DNA from: an uncultured Pelagibacteraceae bacterium
GTDB taxonomy: Bacteria > Pseudomonadota > Alphaproteobacteria > Pelagibacterales > Pelagibacteraceae
Assembly: GCA_902579465.1 (NCBI GenBank)
Contig: CACHGV010000001.1
Location: 62,001-126,000, forward strand
DNA: 64,000 nt
Reading direction: 5' to 3'
Shown here: in pieces, positions 44,412-54,030 of the stretch
How the letters are laid out: each line of letters starts with the position of its first letter
How positions within the stretch are numbered: position 1 is the first letter of the stretch
Translations under genes and position numbers: made by a program
Notes under the pieces: model-generated
Seen by the model: only the letters and a program-made list of their open reading frames with translations
The model's database searches: none
Told to the model about the DNA's origin: nothing

Positions 44412-44961
44412 AAAAATTAGTATTTTATTTTTATCAATATTTTTATTAACAACAGCTTTAAATGCAAAGGAGAACATAATGATACTAAAATTAAAAGACG
44501 GAAATTTAAAAATTGAATTATTTCCAGACGTGGCACCAAACCATGTTAAAAGAATAACAGAACTAGCTAATAGTGGAAAATATGATGGTGTTGTATTCCA
44601 CAGAGTAATCGATGGTTTTATGGCCCAAACTGGAGATGTTCAATTTGGAAATTCATCTTCTGATAGTTTTAACTTAAGTAGAGCTGGCATGGGTGGGTCT
44701 GATATGCCTGATCTTAAAGAAGAATTTAATGATTTACCTCATGAAAGAGGAACGTTATCAATGGCAAGATCTTCAGACCCAAATAGTGCAAATAGTCAAT
44801 TCTTTATATGTTTTGGTCCAACACCGCATCTTGATAGACAATATACAGTATTTGGAAAAGTTATTGAGGGTATGGAGTTTGTTGACATGATTACAAAAGG
44901 GGATGGACCCAATGGATCTGTTTCTAACCCAGATAAAATAATTAGCTTTAAATCTGAGTAG
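44404..44961 (+). CDS. Periplasmic cyclophilin-type peptidyl-prolyl isomerase
   Basis: This 185-residue protein has a signal peptide (about residues 1-21, ending LNA) then a compact cyclophilin domain. VVFHRVIDGFMAQTGD and ANSQFFICFGPTPHLDRQYTVFG hold the catalytic Arg, Phe and Gln residues (second motif quoted in part: SQFFICFGPTPHLD). It speeds prolyl isomerisation during folding of exported proteins. It lies between coaD and tgt. Confidence 0.92.
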   Translation: MLKKISILFLSIFLLTTALNAKENIMILKLKDGNLKIELFPDVAPNHVKRITELANSGKYDGVVFHRVIDGFMAQTGDVQFGNSSSDSFNLSRAGMGGSDMPDLKEEFNDLPHERGTLSMARSSDPNSANSQFFICFGPTPHLDRQYTVFGKVIEGMEFVDMITKGDGPNGSVSNPDKIISFKSE

Positions 44962-44971
44962 AATTTAATGG

Positions 44972-46090
44972 ATGGAAGACATAAAAAAGAATTTTTCTTT
45001 TAGCGTACAACATCAAAATAAAAATTATCGTGTTGGATTAATTCAAACACACCGGGGTGAGATTAATACTCCTGCTTTTATGCCTGTTGGTACTCAAGCT
45101 ACAGTAAAAGGTGTTTTTATTGACGATATTATTAAAACAGGAAGTCAAATAATACTTTCAAATACATATCACTTAATGATTAGACCTGGAACAGAGAGAA
45201 TAGAGGCAGTCGGTGGCTTACATAAATTTATGAATTGTAAGCTTCCTATTCTGACAGATTCTGGTGGTTATCAAGTGATGTCATTATCAAAATTCAATAA
45301 AATTGATAGAGTTAAAGGAGCAATATTTCAATCACATATTGATGGAAAAACTTTTATTTTAAGTCCTGAAGAAAGTATTAAAATACAGAAAAAACTTAAT
45401 TCAGACATTGTTATGGTGATGGATGAATGTCCAAAAAAAATCAATGACTACAATAAAATTAAAACTTCTATGGATTTATCTATGGAGTGGGCGGAAAGAT
45501 CTAAAGAGGAATTTGGGATAAACCCTCACAAAGCTTTATTTGGTATAGTTCAAGGAGGATTATTTAAAGATCTAAGAAATGAGTCTCTAAAAAAATTAAT
45601 CGACATAGAATTTGACGGATATGCTATTGGTGGATTAGCCGTCGGAGAAACACAAAATGAAATGTTTGATGTTTTAGATGGTATAAAAGATAATTTACCA
45701 ATAGATAAACCAAGATATTTAATGGGTGTAGGAACTCCCTCCGATATATTAGGAGCAGTAAAGAGAGGTATTGATATGTTTGATTGTGTCCTTCCAACTA
45801 GATCAGGAAGAACTGGATTAGCTTTTACTTGGAATGGCAGAGTTCAAATTAGAAATTCTGAAAATAAAACAGACAATACACCTCTAGATAGTAATGTAAC
45901 AAGTTTTGATTTAAACAAATACTCTAAAAATTACTTAAACCATCTTCATAATACTAATGAAATATTATCATCAATGATTTTATCATTAAATAATATAAAT
46001 TTTTACCAAGAACTTATGTATGAAATTCGAAAAAATATTAAAATGGGAACTTTTGATCAATTTCACGACAAGTATATTAATATTTTGTAA
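44972..46090 (+). CDS. tgt: Queuine tRNA-ribosyltransferase lacking the zinc site
   Basis: This 372-residue enzyme exchanges guanine for a 7-deazaguanine at tRNA position 34. The substrate-binding TDSGGYQVMSLS, the GGLAVGE loop and the nucleophile segment FDCVLPTRSGRTG are intact. The structural zinc site is missing: where E. coli has Cys302, Cys304, Cys307 and His333, this protein has Val309, Ser311, Leu314 and Asn340, although flanking PLD and YSKNYLNHL residues align well. The fold may be stable without zinc. The ATG at 44972 is used; an out-of-frame ATG lies 4 bases upstream. Confidence 0.93.
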   Translation: MEDIKKNFSFSVQHQNKNYRVGLIQTHRGEINTPAFMPVGTQATVKGVFIDDIIKTGSQIILSNTYHLMIRPGTERIEAVGGLHKFMNCKLPILTDSGGYQVMSLSKFNKIDRVKGAIFQSHIDGKTFILSPEESIKIQKKLNSDIVMVMDECPKKINDYNKIKTSMDLSMEWAERSKEEFGINPHKALFGIVQGGLFKDLRNESLKKLIDIEFDGYAIGGLAVGETQNEMFDVLDGIKDNLPIDKPRYLMGVGTPSDILGAVKRGIDMFDCVLPTRSGRTGLAFTWNGRVQIRNSENKTDNTPLDSNVTSFDLNKYSKNYLNHLHNTNEILSSMILSLNNINFYQELMYEIRKNIKMGTFDQFHDKYINIL

Positions 46091-46100
46091 ATTTTAACCA

Positions 46101-46128
46101 TTGCCAAATAAGAAAAAATCAATATAAG
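46101..46128 (+). promoter_or_regulatory. Candidate promoter of tRNA-Lys
   Basis: TTGCCA (46101-46106) and TATAAG (46123-46128) have 16-base spacing. The predicted start near 46135 is about 6 bases before the tRNA. Confidence 0.45.
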
Positions 46129-46140
46129 AATTTTCGTGTT

Positions 46141-46216
<76 letters not shown>

Positions 46217-46221
46217 ACATC

Positions 46222-47052
46222 CTAAGTAATTGGAGGGTACTTCAAGATTATTTCGTTCATCCAATTATTGATTTGATCAATTCTTCTATCATTAGATGGA
46301 TGTGTGCTCATAAACTCTAGTGGTTCTTTACCTTTGTTTGCTTTTTTCATTCTTTCCCATATTTTGGAAGTTTCTCTTATATCAAATCCAGATAATGAAG
46401 AAAAAATTAATCCTAAATAATCAGCTTCACTCTCTTGTTTTCTAGTAAAAGGGTTCATTATTCCAATTTGAGATAAAATCCCAACTGTGTTCATTCCAGT
46501 TGTTCTATTTATTTCAGACAATTTTCCTCCAGTAGCAATATCAATAATTCCAGTTGTTGTATTCAATAGTCTTGTCCTGCTAGCCCTTTCAACAGAATGT
46601 TTTGCAACAGCGTGAGCTACTTCATGACCCATAACAGCTGCTAAACCATTATTGTTTTTAGTTATATCCAGCATTCCTGTATAAAATGCAATCTTACCTC
46701 CTGGCATGCACCAAGCATTTCTAATTTTTTTATTATCAATTAGAATATATTCCCATTCGAAATTTGCAGTTGGATCCTCCAAATCGTTTCTATAGAAATA
46801 TTCTGATATTGATTTTTCTATTTTAGATCCAATTTGAATAATATTGTTTAAACTTTCTTTATCTTTGCTTAATTTAGCTTTCTTCTTAACTTGTTCATAT
46901 GCTTTAGCAGCATAAGCGTTAAGCTTTGATTCTGATATTAATTTAAGTTGTTTTCTTTCTGTTATTGGTGCAGTAGTACAGGCATGTAAACCTGCAGAAA
47001 GACACCCACAACCCATTAAATATATAAAATTTCTTCTATTCACTTTTCTCAA
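46222..47052 (-). CDS. M48-family metalloprotease, probable Tat-exported lipoprotein
   Basis: This 276-residue zinc protease has the HEVAH (HExxH) motif in AAVMGHEVAHAVAKHSVERA, and EADYLG supplies the third ligand. The N-terminus, KVNRRNFIYLMGCGCLSAGL then HAC, combines a twin-arginine-like RRNF motif with a Cys at a lipobox position near residue 25. The product may therefore be exported folded by TatABC and lipid-anchored in the periplasm. Such M48 (BepA/LoiP-like) enzymes handle outer-membrane protein quality control. The C-terminal STHPSNDRRI is typical. It diverges from the DUF502 gene. Confidence 0.88.
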   Translation of the reverse strand: MRKVNRRNFIYLMGCGCLSAGLHACTTAPITERKQLKLISESKLNAYAAKAYEQVKKKAKLSKDKESLNNIIQIGSKIEKSISEYFYRNDLEDPTANFEWEYILIDNKKIRNAWCMPGGKIAFYTGMLDITKNNNGLAAVMGHEVAHAVAKHSVERASRTRLLNTTTGIIDIATGGKLSEINRTTGMNTVGILSQIGIMNPFTRKQESEADYLGLIFSSLSGFDIRETSKIWERMKKANKGKEPLEFMSTHPSNDRRIDQINNWMNEIILKYPPIT

Positions 47053-47089
47053 TATTTATATTACATGTAATTTATAATCAATTAAAGAT

Positions 47090-47713
47090 ATGTCGAAACT
47101 AAGAAGAAAAAGAATTTCATTTATAGCACGACTAAGAAACTATTTTATAACAGGAATTGTTGTTTTGGTCCCTATAGGAATTACATTATATCTTACAACA
47201 TTTTTTATATCAATTTCATCAAAACTAATTCCACAAGGAATAAATCCAAATAGCTATTTACCTTTTGCAATACCAGGTTTAGAAATCTTACTTTCTGTAA
47301 TTTTTATTACTCTTGTAGGAGGCTTGTCACTTTCATTTATTGGTAAAAAGTTTTTACAGTTATTTAATGATTTATTAAAAAAAATTCCGATTTTAAGAAC
47401 AATATATTCTGCTATTGGACAAATGACAGAAACATTCGCTCCTAAAAAAGGATCAAAAAAAAGTGTAGTTCTAATTCAATATCCAAGAAAAGGCACATGG
47501 GCAGTTGGTTTTGCAACAAAAGAAAATAAAGGTGAAATTTCAAAAAAAACTAACACAGAATTAGTAAACGTTTTTGTTCCCACAACGCCAAATCCAACTA
47601 GTGGTTTTCTGTTAATGTTTCCCAAAAGTGAAATTGTATATCTAGATATGACATTTGAAGAAGCATCAAAATTTATAGTTTCAGCCGGGACATCAGATAC
47701 CAAAGTTAAATAG
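47090..47713 (+). CDS. DUF502-family membrane protein
   Basis: This 207-residue protein has two N-terminal transmembrane helices (about residues 17-37 and 60-82) and a soluble domain. LRNYFITGIVVLVPIGITLYL at the start (quoted in part: FITGIVVLVPIGITLYL) and IPILRTIYSAIGQMTE and FVPTTPNPTSGFLLM are DUF502 hallmarks. Function in bacteria is unclear; plant homologues are membrane-anchored COV proteins. It converges with recG, overlapping by 8 bases. Confidence 0.88.
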   Translation: MSKLRRKRISFIARLRNYFITGIVVLVPIGITLYLTTFFISISSKLIPQGINPNSYLPFAIPGLEILLSVIFITLVGGLSLSFIGKKFLQLFNDLLKKIPILRTIYSAIGQMTETFAPKKGSKKSVVLIQYPRKGTWAVGFATKENKGEISKKTNTELVNVFVPTTPNPTSGFLLMFPKSEIVYLDMTFEEASKFIVSAGTSDTKVK

Positions 47714-49748
47714 TCTCATTAATTACAGCAACCTTGTCGTAAAGTTTGATAAGCTTATTATAGTTATTTATTTTAATATTATTTTTTTCAATTTTTTTAA
47801 TCTCTTTTTCTGCAATTTTGAAAAGATCTTCGTGTTGAATAGGATCTGCTAGATTATATTTTTTTAAACCACTTTGTTTAAATCCTAAAATATCTCCATA
47901 TCCTCTAATTTTTAAGTCTTCTTCAGCAATTTTAAAACCATCATTAGTATTTTTGAGAATTGTTATTCTTTTACGAGCATTTTCACTTAGTCCTGCTTTA
48001 AACATTAGTATACACGATGATTCTTTGTTGCCTCTGCCAACTCGCCCTCTTAATTGATGTAGCTGGGATAAACCATACTTATTTGAATTTTCAATGACGA
48101 TTACATTAGCATTCGGAAAATCGATACCAACTTCTATTACTGTAGTTGAAACCAATATATCTATCTTTCTCTCATTAAACTTATTTAAAACCTTATCTTT
48201 TTCTTCTTTACTCATTGCCCCATGAACAATATCAACTCTGTCATTAAAAATTTTACTTAAATATTTATATTTTTCTATAGCAGATTGATGGTCAATCTTT
48301 TTCGATTCTTTGATTAATGGACAAACCCAAAAAACTTGATTTTTTTTTGAAATTTCACTTTTAATAAAATTAATAACTTCACTAATTTTAGTCTCATTTT
48401 TACTATAAGTTTTAATTGGTTTTCTATTTTTTGGTTTAGATTTTATTAGAGAAATATCCATATCTCCATAAATAGTCATCATCATTGTTCTTGGAATAGG
48501 AGTTGCCGACATAACAAGTACATCACAATCATTACCCCCTTTGTCCGATAGTTTTTTTCTTTGATTAACACCAAATTTATGTTGTTCATCAATAATAATT
48601 AATCCCAAATTGAAGTAAGTAATTTTTTCTTGAAAAATAGAATGTGTACCAATTAATATATCAATTTTATTATTTAAGAGATCTTTTAAAACTCTTTTTC
48701 TTTTTTTATACTCAGTTTTACCGGTTAAAATTTCAGGATTACAAAAGGTATTAAAATTTTCTAATATAAATTTATAATGTTGAATAGCTAATATTTCAGT
48801 TGGAGCCATTATTGCAACTTGATAGCCAGCATTTATAGCATTTATTGCAGCTATTACAGACACTATTGTTTTCCCAGATCCCACATCACCTTGTAATAAT
48901 CTAAACATTTTTTGTTTTGACTCCATATCTTTATTTATATTATTTAATGAAGTTATTTGATCGGTTGTAAGTTTAAATTTTAAACTGCTAATTAGTTTAT
49001 TTTGACATTTAAAATCTAAAATTTTATTTTTCTTTTTTATTTTTTTAATTTTATTTCTAATATCAGAAGAGAGTAAAAAATTTGCAAATATCTCATCGAA
49101 AACAAGTCTTTTAAAATATTTCGTATCTCTAATTTTTGTAATTTCCTCCTTATGAATTTTGATAATACATTCCTTCCATGATAAATTATCAAATAGAGCT
49201 GATACTTCTTTTGGCAACCATTCTTCTAAGTCAGGTAAATTTTGAAAAACACTATTTATTACTTGATTATATTTATTTAAAGTTAAACCATCAGAAAGAC
49301 TATATTTACTGTCTTCATTTATAATATTTAAATTATTTGCCTTTTTTGTTGTTGGATTTACAAATTGAAATTTATTTCTAAAATTATTTGCTTTTCCATG
49401 TATTATTATTTCTTCATTTAAGGGTAATAATTTTTTGATATATCCTTCATAACTATTAAAAAAAATACAGTCTAATTTGACTCCATTTTTTTCACATTGT
49501 ACTTTATTGGGTAAATTTCTAATTCGTGGAAAATAGTATTTAATTGGTATTACTTTTATGTTGTAATTTCTTCCTACTTGTAAATCATCAATTTCAGTAT
49601 CTTCAGCAGTTTCAATTCTTGATATAGGTAAATGCCATAACAGGTCAAAAATTGTAAAAATTTTTTTTTTGTTGAATGAACTTAATGTTTTTTTACCAAC
49701 ACCTTTAATTTTATTAATAGGTGACAATAAATATTCAAAATTACTCAT
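47706..49748 (-). CDS. recG: ATP-dependent DNA helicase RecG
   Basis: This 680-residue helicase has an N-terminal wedge/OB domain, Walker A GDVGSGKTIVSV, motif II LIIIDEQHKFGVNQR, motif III VMSATPIPRT and motif VI HQLRGRVGRG. It remodels stalled forks and recombination intermediates. The frame opens 12 codons further upstream, but MSNFEYLLSPINKIKGVG at 49748 is the family-like start and leaves 26 bases to the divergent sdhE. Confidence 0.94.
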   Translation of the reverse strand: MSNFEYLLSPINKIKGVGKKTLSSFNKKKIFTIFDLLWHLPISRIETAEDTEIDDLQVGRNYNIKVIPIKYYFPRIRNLPNKVQCEKNGVKLDCIFFNSYEGYIKKLLPLNEEIIIHGKANNFRNKFQFVNPTTKKANNLNIINEDSKYSLSDGLTLNKYNQVINSVFQNLPDLEEWLPKEVSALFDNLSWKECIIKIHKEEITKIRDTKYFKRLVFDEIFANFLLSSDIRNKIKKIKKKNKILDFKCQNKLISSLKFKLTTDQITSLNNINKDMESKQKMFRLLQGDVGSGKTIVSVIAAINAINAGYQVAIMAPTEILAIQHYKFILENFNTFCNPEILTGKTEYKKRKRVLKDLLNNKIDILIGTHSIFQEKITYFNLGLIIIDEQHKFGVNQRKKLSDKGGNDCDVLVMSATPIPRTMMMTIYGDMDISLIKSKPKNRKPIKTYSKNETKISEVINFIKSEISKKNQVFWVCPLIKESKKIDHQSAIEKYKYLSKIFNDRVDIVHGAMSKEEKDKVLNKFNERKIDILVSTTVIEVGIDFPNANVIVIENSNKYGLSQLHQLRGRVGRGNKESSCILMFKAGLSENARKRITILKNTNDGFKIAEEDLKIRGYGDILGFKQSGLKKYNLADPIQHEDLFKIAEKEIKKIEKNNIKINNYNKLIKLYDKVAVINETI

Positions 49749-49774
49749 TAAATATATATATATGTTTATAAACA

Positions 49775-50020
49775 ATGAATTCAAATAAACAAAATTTAAT
49801 TAATAAGATTATTTATAGATCACAATATCGAGGCACAAAAGAAATGGACATATTTGTCAGTAGCTTTGTTAAATCTATAATTGATTCATTATCTTTTGAT
49901 GATTTAGTTGATTTAGATATATTAGTTAATATGAATGATGAAGACATTATCAAAATTTCAAAGAAAGAAATGATCTTTAAAAATAATAAAATATTAAAAC
50001 TATTGATTGATTTTAAATGA
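49775..50020 (+). CDS. sdhE: FAD assembly factor SdhE
   Basis: This 81-residue protein has the IIYRSQYRGTKEMDIF motif (RGxxExD) that contacts the flavin site of succinate dehydrogenase SdhA to promote covalent flavinylation. The rest is an all-helical bundle. The recG/sdhE divergent pair is typical of Alphaproteobacteria. Confidence 0.9.
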   Translation: MNSNKQNLINKIIYRSQYRGTKEMDIFVSSFVKSIIDSLSFDDLVDLDILVNMNDEDIIKISKKEMIFKNNKILKLLIDFK

Positions 50021-50021
50021 A

Positions 50022-50111
50022 TGGCGGAGAGACTGGGATTCGAACCCAGGAAAGAGTTGCCCCTTTGTCGGTTTTCAAGACCGATGCTTTCAACCGCTCA
50101 GCCATCTCTCC
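50022..50111 (-). tRNA. tRNA-Ser (UGA)
   Basis: This 90-base tRNA on the minus strand has acceptor GGAGAGA/TCTCTCC, anticodon stem TCGGT/ACCGA around loop CTTGAAA (anticodon TGA), a long class II variable arm, T-arm CTGGGTTCGAATCCCAG and an encoded CCA. Confidence 0.97.
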
Positions 50112-50195
50112 ATGTGCAAGGTTTTATTATTATTAATATATATTTCAACAATAAAATGACTTAAGTAGTTAGTCAAAATATTCAAATATTTAAAA

Positions 50196-51077
50196 ATGAA
50201 CAAAAAAAAATTTAATAAAGGAGTTTTGCTTACATCCTTTGGTTCATTTTGGTGGGGTTTTTTTGGTGTTATTTACTTTAAATATATTTCCTTTGCAGGT
50301 CATGTAGAAGTATTAATTCATAGAAGTGTCTGGACAGCTTTTTTATTAATAGTTACTACTTTTTTCTTTTCTAAATGGAGTATTTTTAAACAAATTCTTA
50401 ATGATAAAAAGAAATTATTTATTCTCTTTATCTCTGGTATTTTAATTTTTATTAATTGGGGTGTATGGATCTATGCAGTAAGCGTAGATAAAATAATTGA
50501 TGCTAGTTTTGGCTATTTTATAATGCCAATTATAAGTGTTTTTCTAGGTAATTTTTTTTTTAAAGAACCTATTACTAAAAAAGGAAAATTTTCGATCTTT
50601 TTAGTAATTATTTCTGTCAGTTATTTATTGATAATAGATTTTAATTCAATTCCATGGGTAGGTTTAATCGTAGCTTTAAGTTGGAGTTTTTATAATTTAT
50701 TTAGAAAAAAAATTAATGTAAAAACTGATATTGGGCTTCTTATAGAAAGTTTGTATATACTTCCTTTTGTATTAGTTGCATTTTACTTTATAAGCATAAA
50801 TAATTACAATGATTTTAGTTTATCGAATCCCTCTTTGATGCCATTATTAATGCTGGCAGGACCAATGACGGTGATTCCTCTTTTTTTGTATGTAAGAGGT
50901 GTTGAGTTAGCTGGACTAGGCCCAGCTGGTATGATTTTTTATATTACACCTACTTTGCAATTTATTCTTGGTTTTTTCATTTATAATGAGCAATTTAATA
51001 TAAATCAGTTAGTTAGTTTTATTTTAATATGGATTGCTGTATTTATATATCTGAAAGATATTTATGAAAAAAATTAA
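50196..51077 (+). CDS. rarD: RarD-like EamA-family permease
   Basis: This 293-residue protein has ten predicted transmembrane helices in two EamA halves. The start SFGSFWWGFFGVIYFKY and EVLIHRSVWTAFLLI, plus GPAGMIFYITPTLQFILGF near the end, match RarD. The family is named for a chloramphenicol-sensitivity phenotype, but the substrate here is unknown. It overlaps the transglycosylase gene by 14 bases. Confidence 0.87.
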   Translation: MNKKKFNKGVLLTSFGSFWWGFFGVIYFKYISFAGHVEVLIHRSVWTAFLLIVTTFFFSKWSIFKQILNDKKKLFILFISGILIFINWGVWIYAVSVDKIIDASFGYFIMPIISVFLGNFFFKEPITKKGKFSIFLVIISVSYLLIIDFNSIPWVGLIVALSWSFYNLFRKKINVKTDIGLLIESLYILPFVLVAFYFISINNYNDFSLSNPSLMPLLMLAGPMTVIPLFLYVRGVELAGLGPAGMIFYITPTLQFILGFFIYNEQFNINQLVSFILIWIAVFIYLKDIYEKN

Positions 51078-52062
51078 AATTTATGTTTTTTTTCTTTTTA
51101 TTTTAATAAATTTTAACGTCTATGCAAATGACTCTGAATTTAATGAGTGGAAGAAAAATTTTAAATTAATTGCTTTAGAAAAAGGAGTGAGTTTAAAAAT
51201 AATCGAAAGTACCATTGATAAATCTATTTTTTTAAAGAATGTTATTAAATATGATAGATACCAACCAGAATTCTATGAAGATACCAAAACATATATTTCT
51301 AAAAGAGCTAATAATAAAAAAGTAAATTCTGGCTTAAAAATTTACAAAATTAACAAAACAAAAATTGATAAAATCACTCAAGAATATTCTGTTGATAAGG
51401 ATTTGCTTTTGTCACTTATGGGCATTGAAACAAATTTTGGTAATTATTTAGGCAAAATGGATATAGTCTCATCATTAGCAACTTTAAGTTATGACAAAAG
51501 AAGAAGTGAATTCTTCACATCAGAACTACTTACACTTTTAATTTTATTTGATAAAGGAATTATAAATCCAAATAATTATTTAGGTTCATGGGCTGGAGCT
51601 TTTGGTAATTTTCAATTTATGCCTTCTACAATTAAAAATTACGCAATTGATTACAATAAGGATGAAATTATAAATTTGAAGAATATTGAGGATTCATTTG
51701 CTTCTGCTGCTAATTACTTAAATAAGATAGGGTGGGATAATGAAACACCGTGTTTTTACAAAGTTGAACTTATCAACGAAACACCACATAAATATCTAAA
51801 TACATCAGCAAAACAAATAAAGCATAAAAACAAAGTATCCTATTTAAAAAAATATATCAAAAATAATAAAAATCTTAATGATCTTGATAACTTGAAAGCT
51901 GCAATCGTGACCCCTGATTATGATATTATACCTGACGCAAAAAAATTAACTCCAGCTTATTTAGTTTTTGATAATTATGAATTAATTTTAAAATGGAACA
52001 GATCTTTAAGATTTGCATTAGCAGTATGCACATTAAAAAACAAATTTGAAAATGCAATTTAA
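51064..52062 (+). CDS. mltB: Lytic murein transglycosylase, MltB family
   Basis: This 332-residue enzyme has a signal peptide (residues 1-21, ending VYA). Its catalytic Glu is in LMGIETNFGNYLG, followed by SLATLSYDKRR and GSWAGAFGNFQFMPSTI, typical of MltB (SLT family 3). It cleaves the glycan backbone to 1,6-anhydromuropeptides, substrates of the recycling enzyme NagZ encoded at 29.6 kb. It overlaps the next lipoprotein gene. Confidence 0.92.
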   Translation: MKKIKIYVFFLFILINFNVYANDSEFNEWKKNFKLIALEKGVSLKIIESTIDKSIFLKNVIKYDRYQPEFYEDTKTYISKRANNKKVNSGLKIYKINKTKIDKITQEYSVDKDLLLSLMGIETNFGNYLGKMDIVSSLATLSYDKRRSEFFTSELLTLLILFDKGIINPNNYLGSWAGAFGNFQFMPSTIKNYAIDYNKDEIINLKNIEDSFASAANYLNKIGWDNETPCFYKVELINETPHKYLNTSAKQIKHKNKVSYLKKYIKNNKNLNDLDNLKAAIVTPDYDIIPDAKKLTPAYLVFDNYELILKWNRSLRFALAVCTLKNKFENAI

Positions 52063-52879
52063 ATATATTTTATATCTTTTATTTTTAACCTTATTTGCCT
52101 GTGAGCATCATTCAAAAAATATAAATATTAAAAATAAACCTGAGGATAAAAAAACTGTTGTTCAAAAAGATAAAATTAAAGTGTTATCAGATAAAAATGA
52201 AAAAAAGGAAATAATTAATATTGTTTATTCTAATAAAGGTTTTGCAATGATATATGATGAAGATGTAGATAATTTCCCGGATAGTAATTTAGATAATACA
52301 TCACTAAACATATTAAGTCCTAACCTACCTAGTGGTACACCTGTTAGAATAACAAATATAATTAATGGAAAATCTTTAATGACTATTGTTAAAAACAAAA
52401 CTGTTTTGCCAGCTTTTTTTAATTCTGTAATAACAAAGAGGATTGTTAGTGAATTATCAATCAATCCTAATGAACCTTATGTATATATTGAAACTATCAA
52501 TTCTAACAATTTATACGTTGCAAATGATGTAAAAACATTTGATGAAGAGAAAGAAGTTGCCAATAAAGCTCCTGTTGATGATATAATGGTCCAGAGTATA
52601 AGTTTAGAAAATGAAATTAAAGAATCTAAGACTAATGATTTTGTAACAAATTTTAATTATATAATTAAATTTGCTGATTTCTATTTTGAAGATTCAGCTA
52701 TTATGTTAAAAAATAGGTTATTTGAAGAGTATAAAATTGAGAATATCTTAATCAAAAAGTTGTCACAAAATAATTTTAGAGTTTATAAAGGCCCTTATAA
52801 AGATTTTGAAAAATTAAAGAAAGGATTTCATAATATCGAAAATCTCGATTTTGATAGCATTGAAATAATTAAATTATGA
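52052..52879 (+). CDS. rlpA: RlpA-like lipoprotein with SPOR domain
   Basis: This 275-residue protein has a signal peptide with lipobox (LTLFAC), a low-complexity linker, and a divergent double-psi beta-barrel region (YSNKGFAMIYDED, LPSGTPVRITNI, ITKRIVSELSI). A C-terminal SPOR-like segment from about residue 205 (YIIKFADFYFEDSAIMLKNR) ends it. In related bacteria the gene between mltB and dacC is the septal-ring RlpA. The barrel is more diverged than usual, and whether it has glycosidase activity is uncertain. I prefer the ATG at 52052 to a TTG 6 bases earlier. Confidence 0.75.
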   Translation: MQFKYILYLLFLTLFACEHHSKNINIKNKPEDKKTVVQKDKIKVLSDKNEKKEIINIVYSNKGFAMIYDEDVDNFPDSNLDNTSLNILSPNLPSGTPVRITNIINGKSLMTIVKNKTVLPAFFNSVITKRIVSELSINPNEPYVYIETINSNNLYVANDVKTFDEEKEVANKAPVDDIMVQSISLENEIKESKTNDFVTNFNYIIKFADFYFEDSAIMLKNRLFEEYKIENILIKKLSQNNFRVYKGPYKDFEKLKKGFHNIENLDFDSIEIIKL

Positions 52880-54030
52880 GAATAAAAAATTTATCATTAA
52901 TTATAGTAATTTTATTTTTTTTTATTAAACCTGTTTTCGCTAATTTTGATGTAAATGCAAGAACCGCAATCGTACAAGATTATTTATCTGGAAAAATATT
53001 GTACGAAAAAGATGCCGACCGGCAAATTTTTCCCGCTTCTATGACAAAAATTATGACTTCTATTATAGTTTTTGACTTACTCAAAAGTGGTGAGTTATCG
53101 TTAGATGATAAATTTTTAGTTTCTGAGAATGCATGGAGATTGTCACAAGCAGGATATTCTTCAATGTTTATTATGGTTGGAGATGAAATAACCGTAGAAA
53201 ATTTATTAAGAGGTATTATTGTTTCATCGGGCAATGACGCATGTATTGCTCTTGCTGAGGGTATTGCAGGAACAGAGGAAGAGTTTGCAATTATGATGAC
53301 TGAAAAGGCAAAAGAAATAGGTATGGAAAATACTAACTTTTCTAATTCATCAGGAATAAATGCTCCTGATAATTTATCGACAGTTAGAGATATATTAATT
53401 ATGTCCAATTATTTGATAAAAAATTACCCAAATTATTATGAGTACTACAAAGAAACAGAATTTACTTGGGACCGAACAGGTGGAGATCCAATTAAACAAG
53501 GTAACAGAAACCCTTTACTTTATAAAAATATAGGAGTTGATGGAATAAAGACGGGATATCTTGCTTATGAAAAATATTCACTTGCTTCAACAATTAAAAG
53601 AAATAATCGGAGAATAATTGCAGTTGGTAGTGGTTTTGTTTCGAAAAATCAGAGATCAAAACAGTCACTTAAATTATTAACATATGGTTTAACAAATTTT
53701 GACACAGTCAATATTGCAAAAAAAGATGAAATATTTGATGAATTGGATGTTTGGCAAGGAACACAGAAAACAATTAAATCGTATATAAATGAAGATGTTT
53801 ATAAAACAATTCCAAAAGCTAAAAAAAAATATCTAAAAGTATCTGTTAACTATCAAGGACCAATAAAAGCTCCAATATTAAAAAATGACATAATTGGCAA
53901 AGTAAAAATATTATATAAAGATGAACAGATAGGAGAATACGATCTGTTAGCTTTTGAAAGTGTAAAAAGACAAAATATTTTCTCTAGATTTATTTCTTCG
54001 ATAAATTTCCTAATCTGGGGTGATGTCTAA
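52876..54030 (+). CDS. dacC: D-alanyl-D-alanine carboxypeptidase (PBP5/6-like)
   Basis: This 384-residue exported enzyme has a signal peptide (ending VFA-NF) and the penicillin-binding motifs SxxK in FPASMTKIM, SxN in VSSGNDACIA and KTG in DGIKTGYLAY. A C-terminal beta domain includes VNYQGPIKAPI, and a terminal hydrophobic stretch may anchor it to the membrane. It trims pentapeptides. It overlaps rlpA by 4 bases and tmk slightly. Confidence 0.92.
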   Translation: MRIKNLSLIIVILFFFIKPVFANFDVNARTAIVQDYLSGKILYEKDADRQIFPASMTKIMTSIIVFDLLKSGELSLDDKFLVSENAWRLSQAGYSSMFIMVGDEITVENLLRGIIVSSGNDACIALAEGIAGTEEEFAIMMTEKAKEIGMENTNFSNSSGINAPDNLSTVRDILIMSNYLIKNYPNYYEYYKETEFTWDRTGGDPIKQGNRNPLLYKNIGVDGIKTGYLAYEKYSLASTIKRNNRRIIAVGSGFVSKNQRSKQSLKLLTYGLTNFDTVNIAKKDEIFDELDVWQGTQKTIKSYINEDVYKTIPKAKKKYLKVSVNYQGPIKAPILKNDIIGKVKILYKDEQIGEYDLLAFESVKRQNIFSRFISSINFLIWGDV

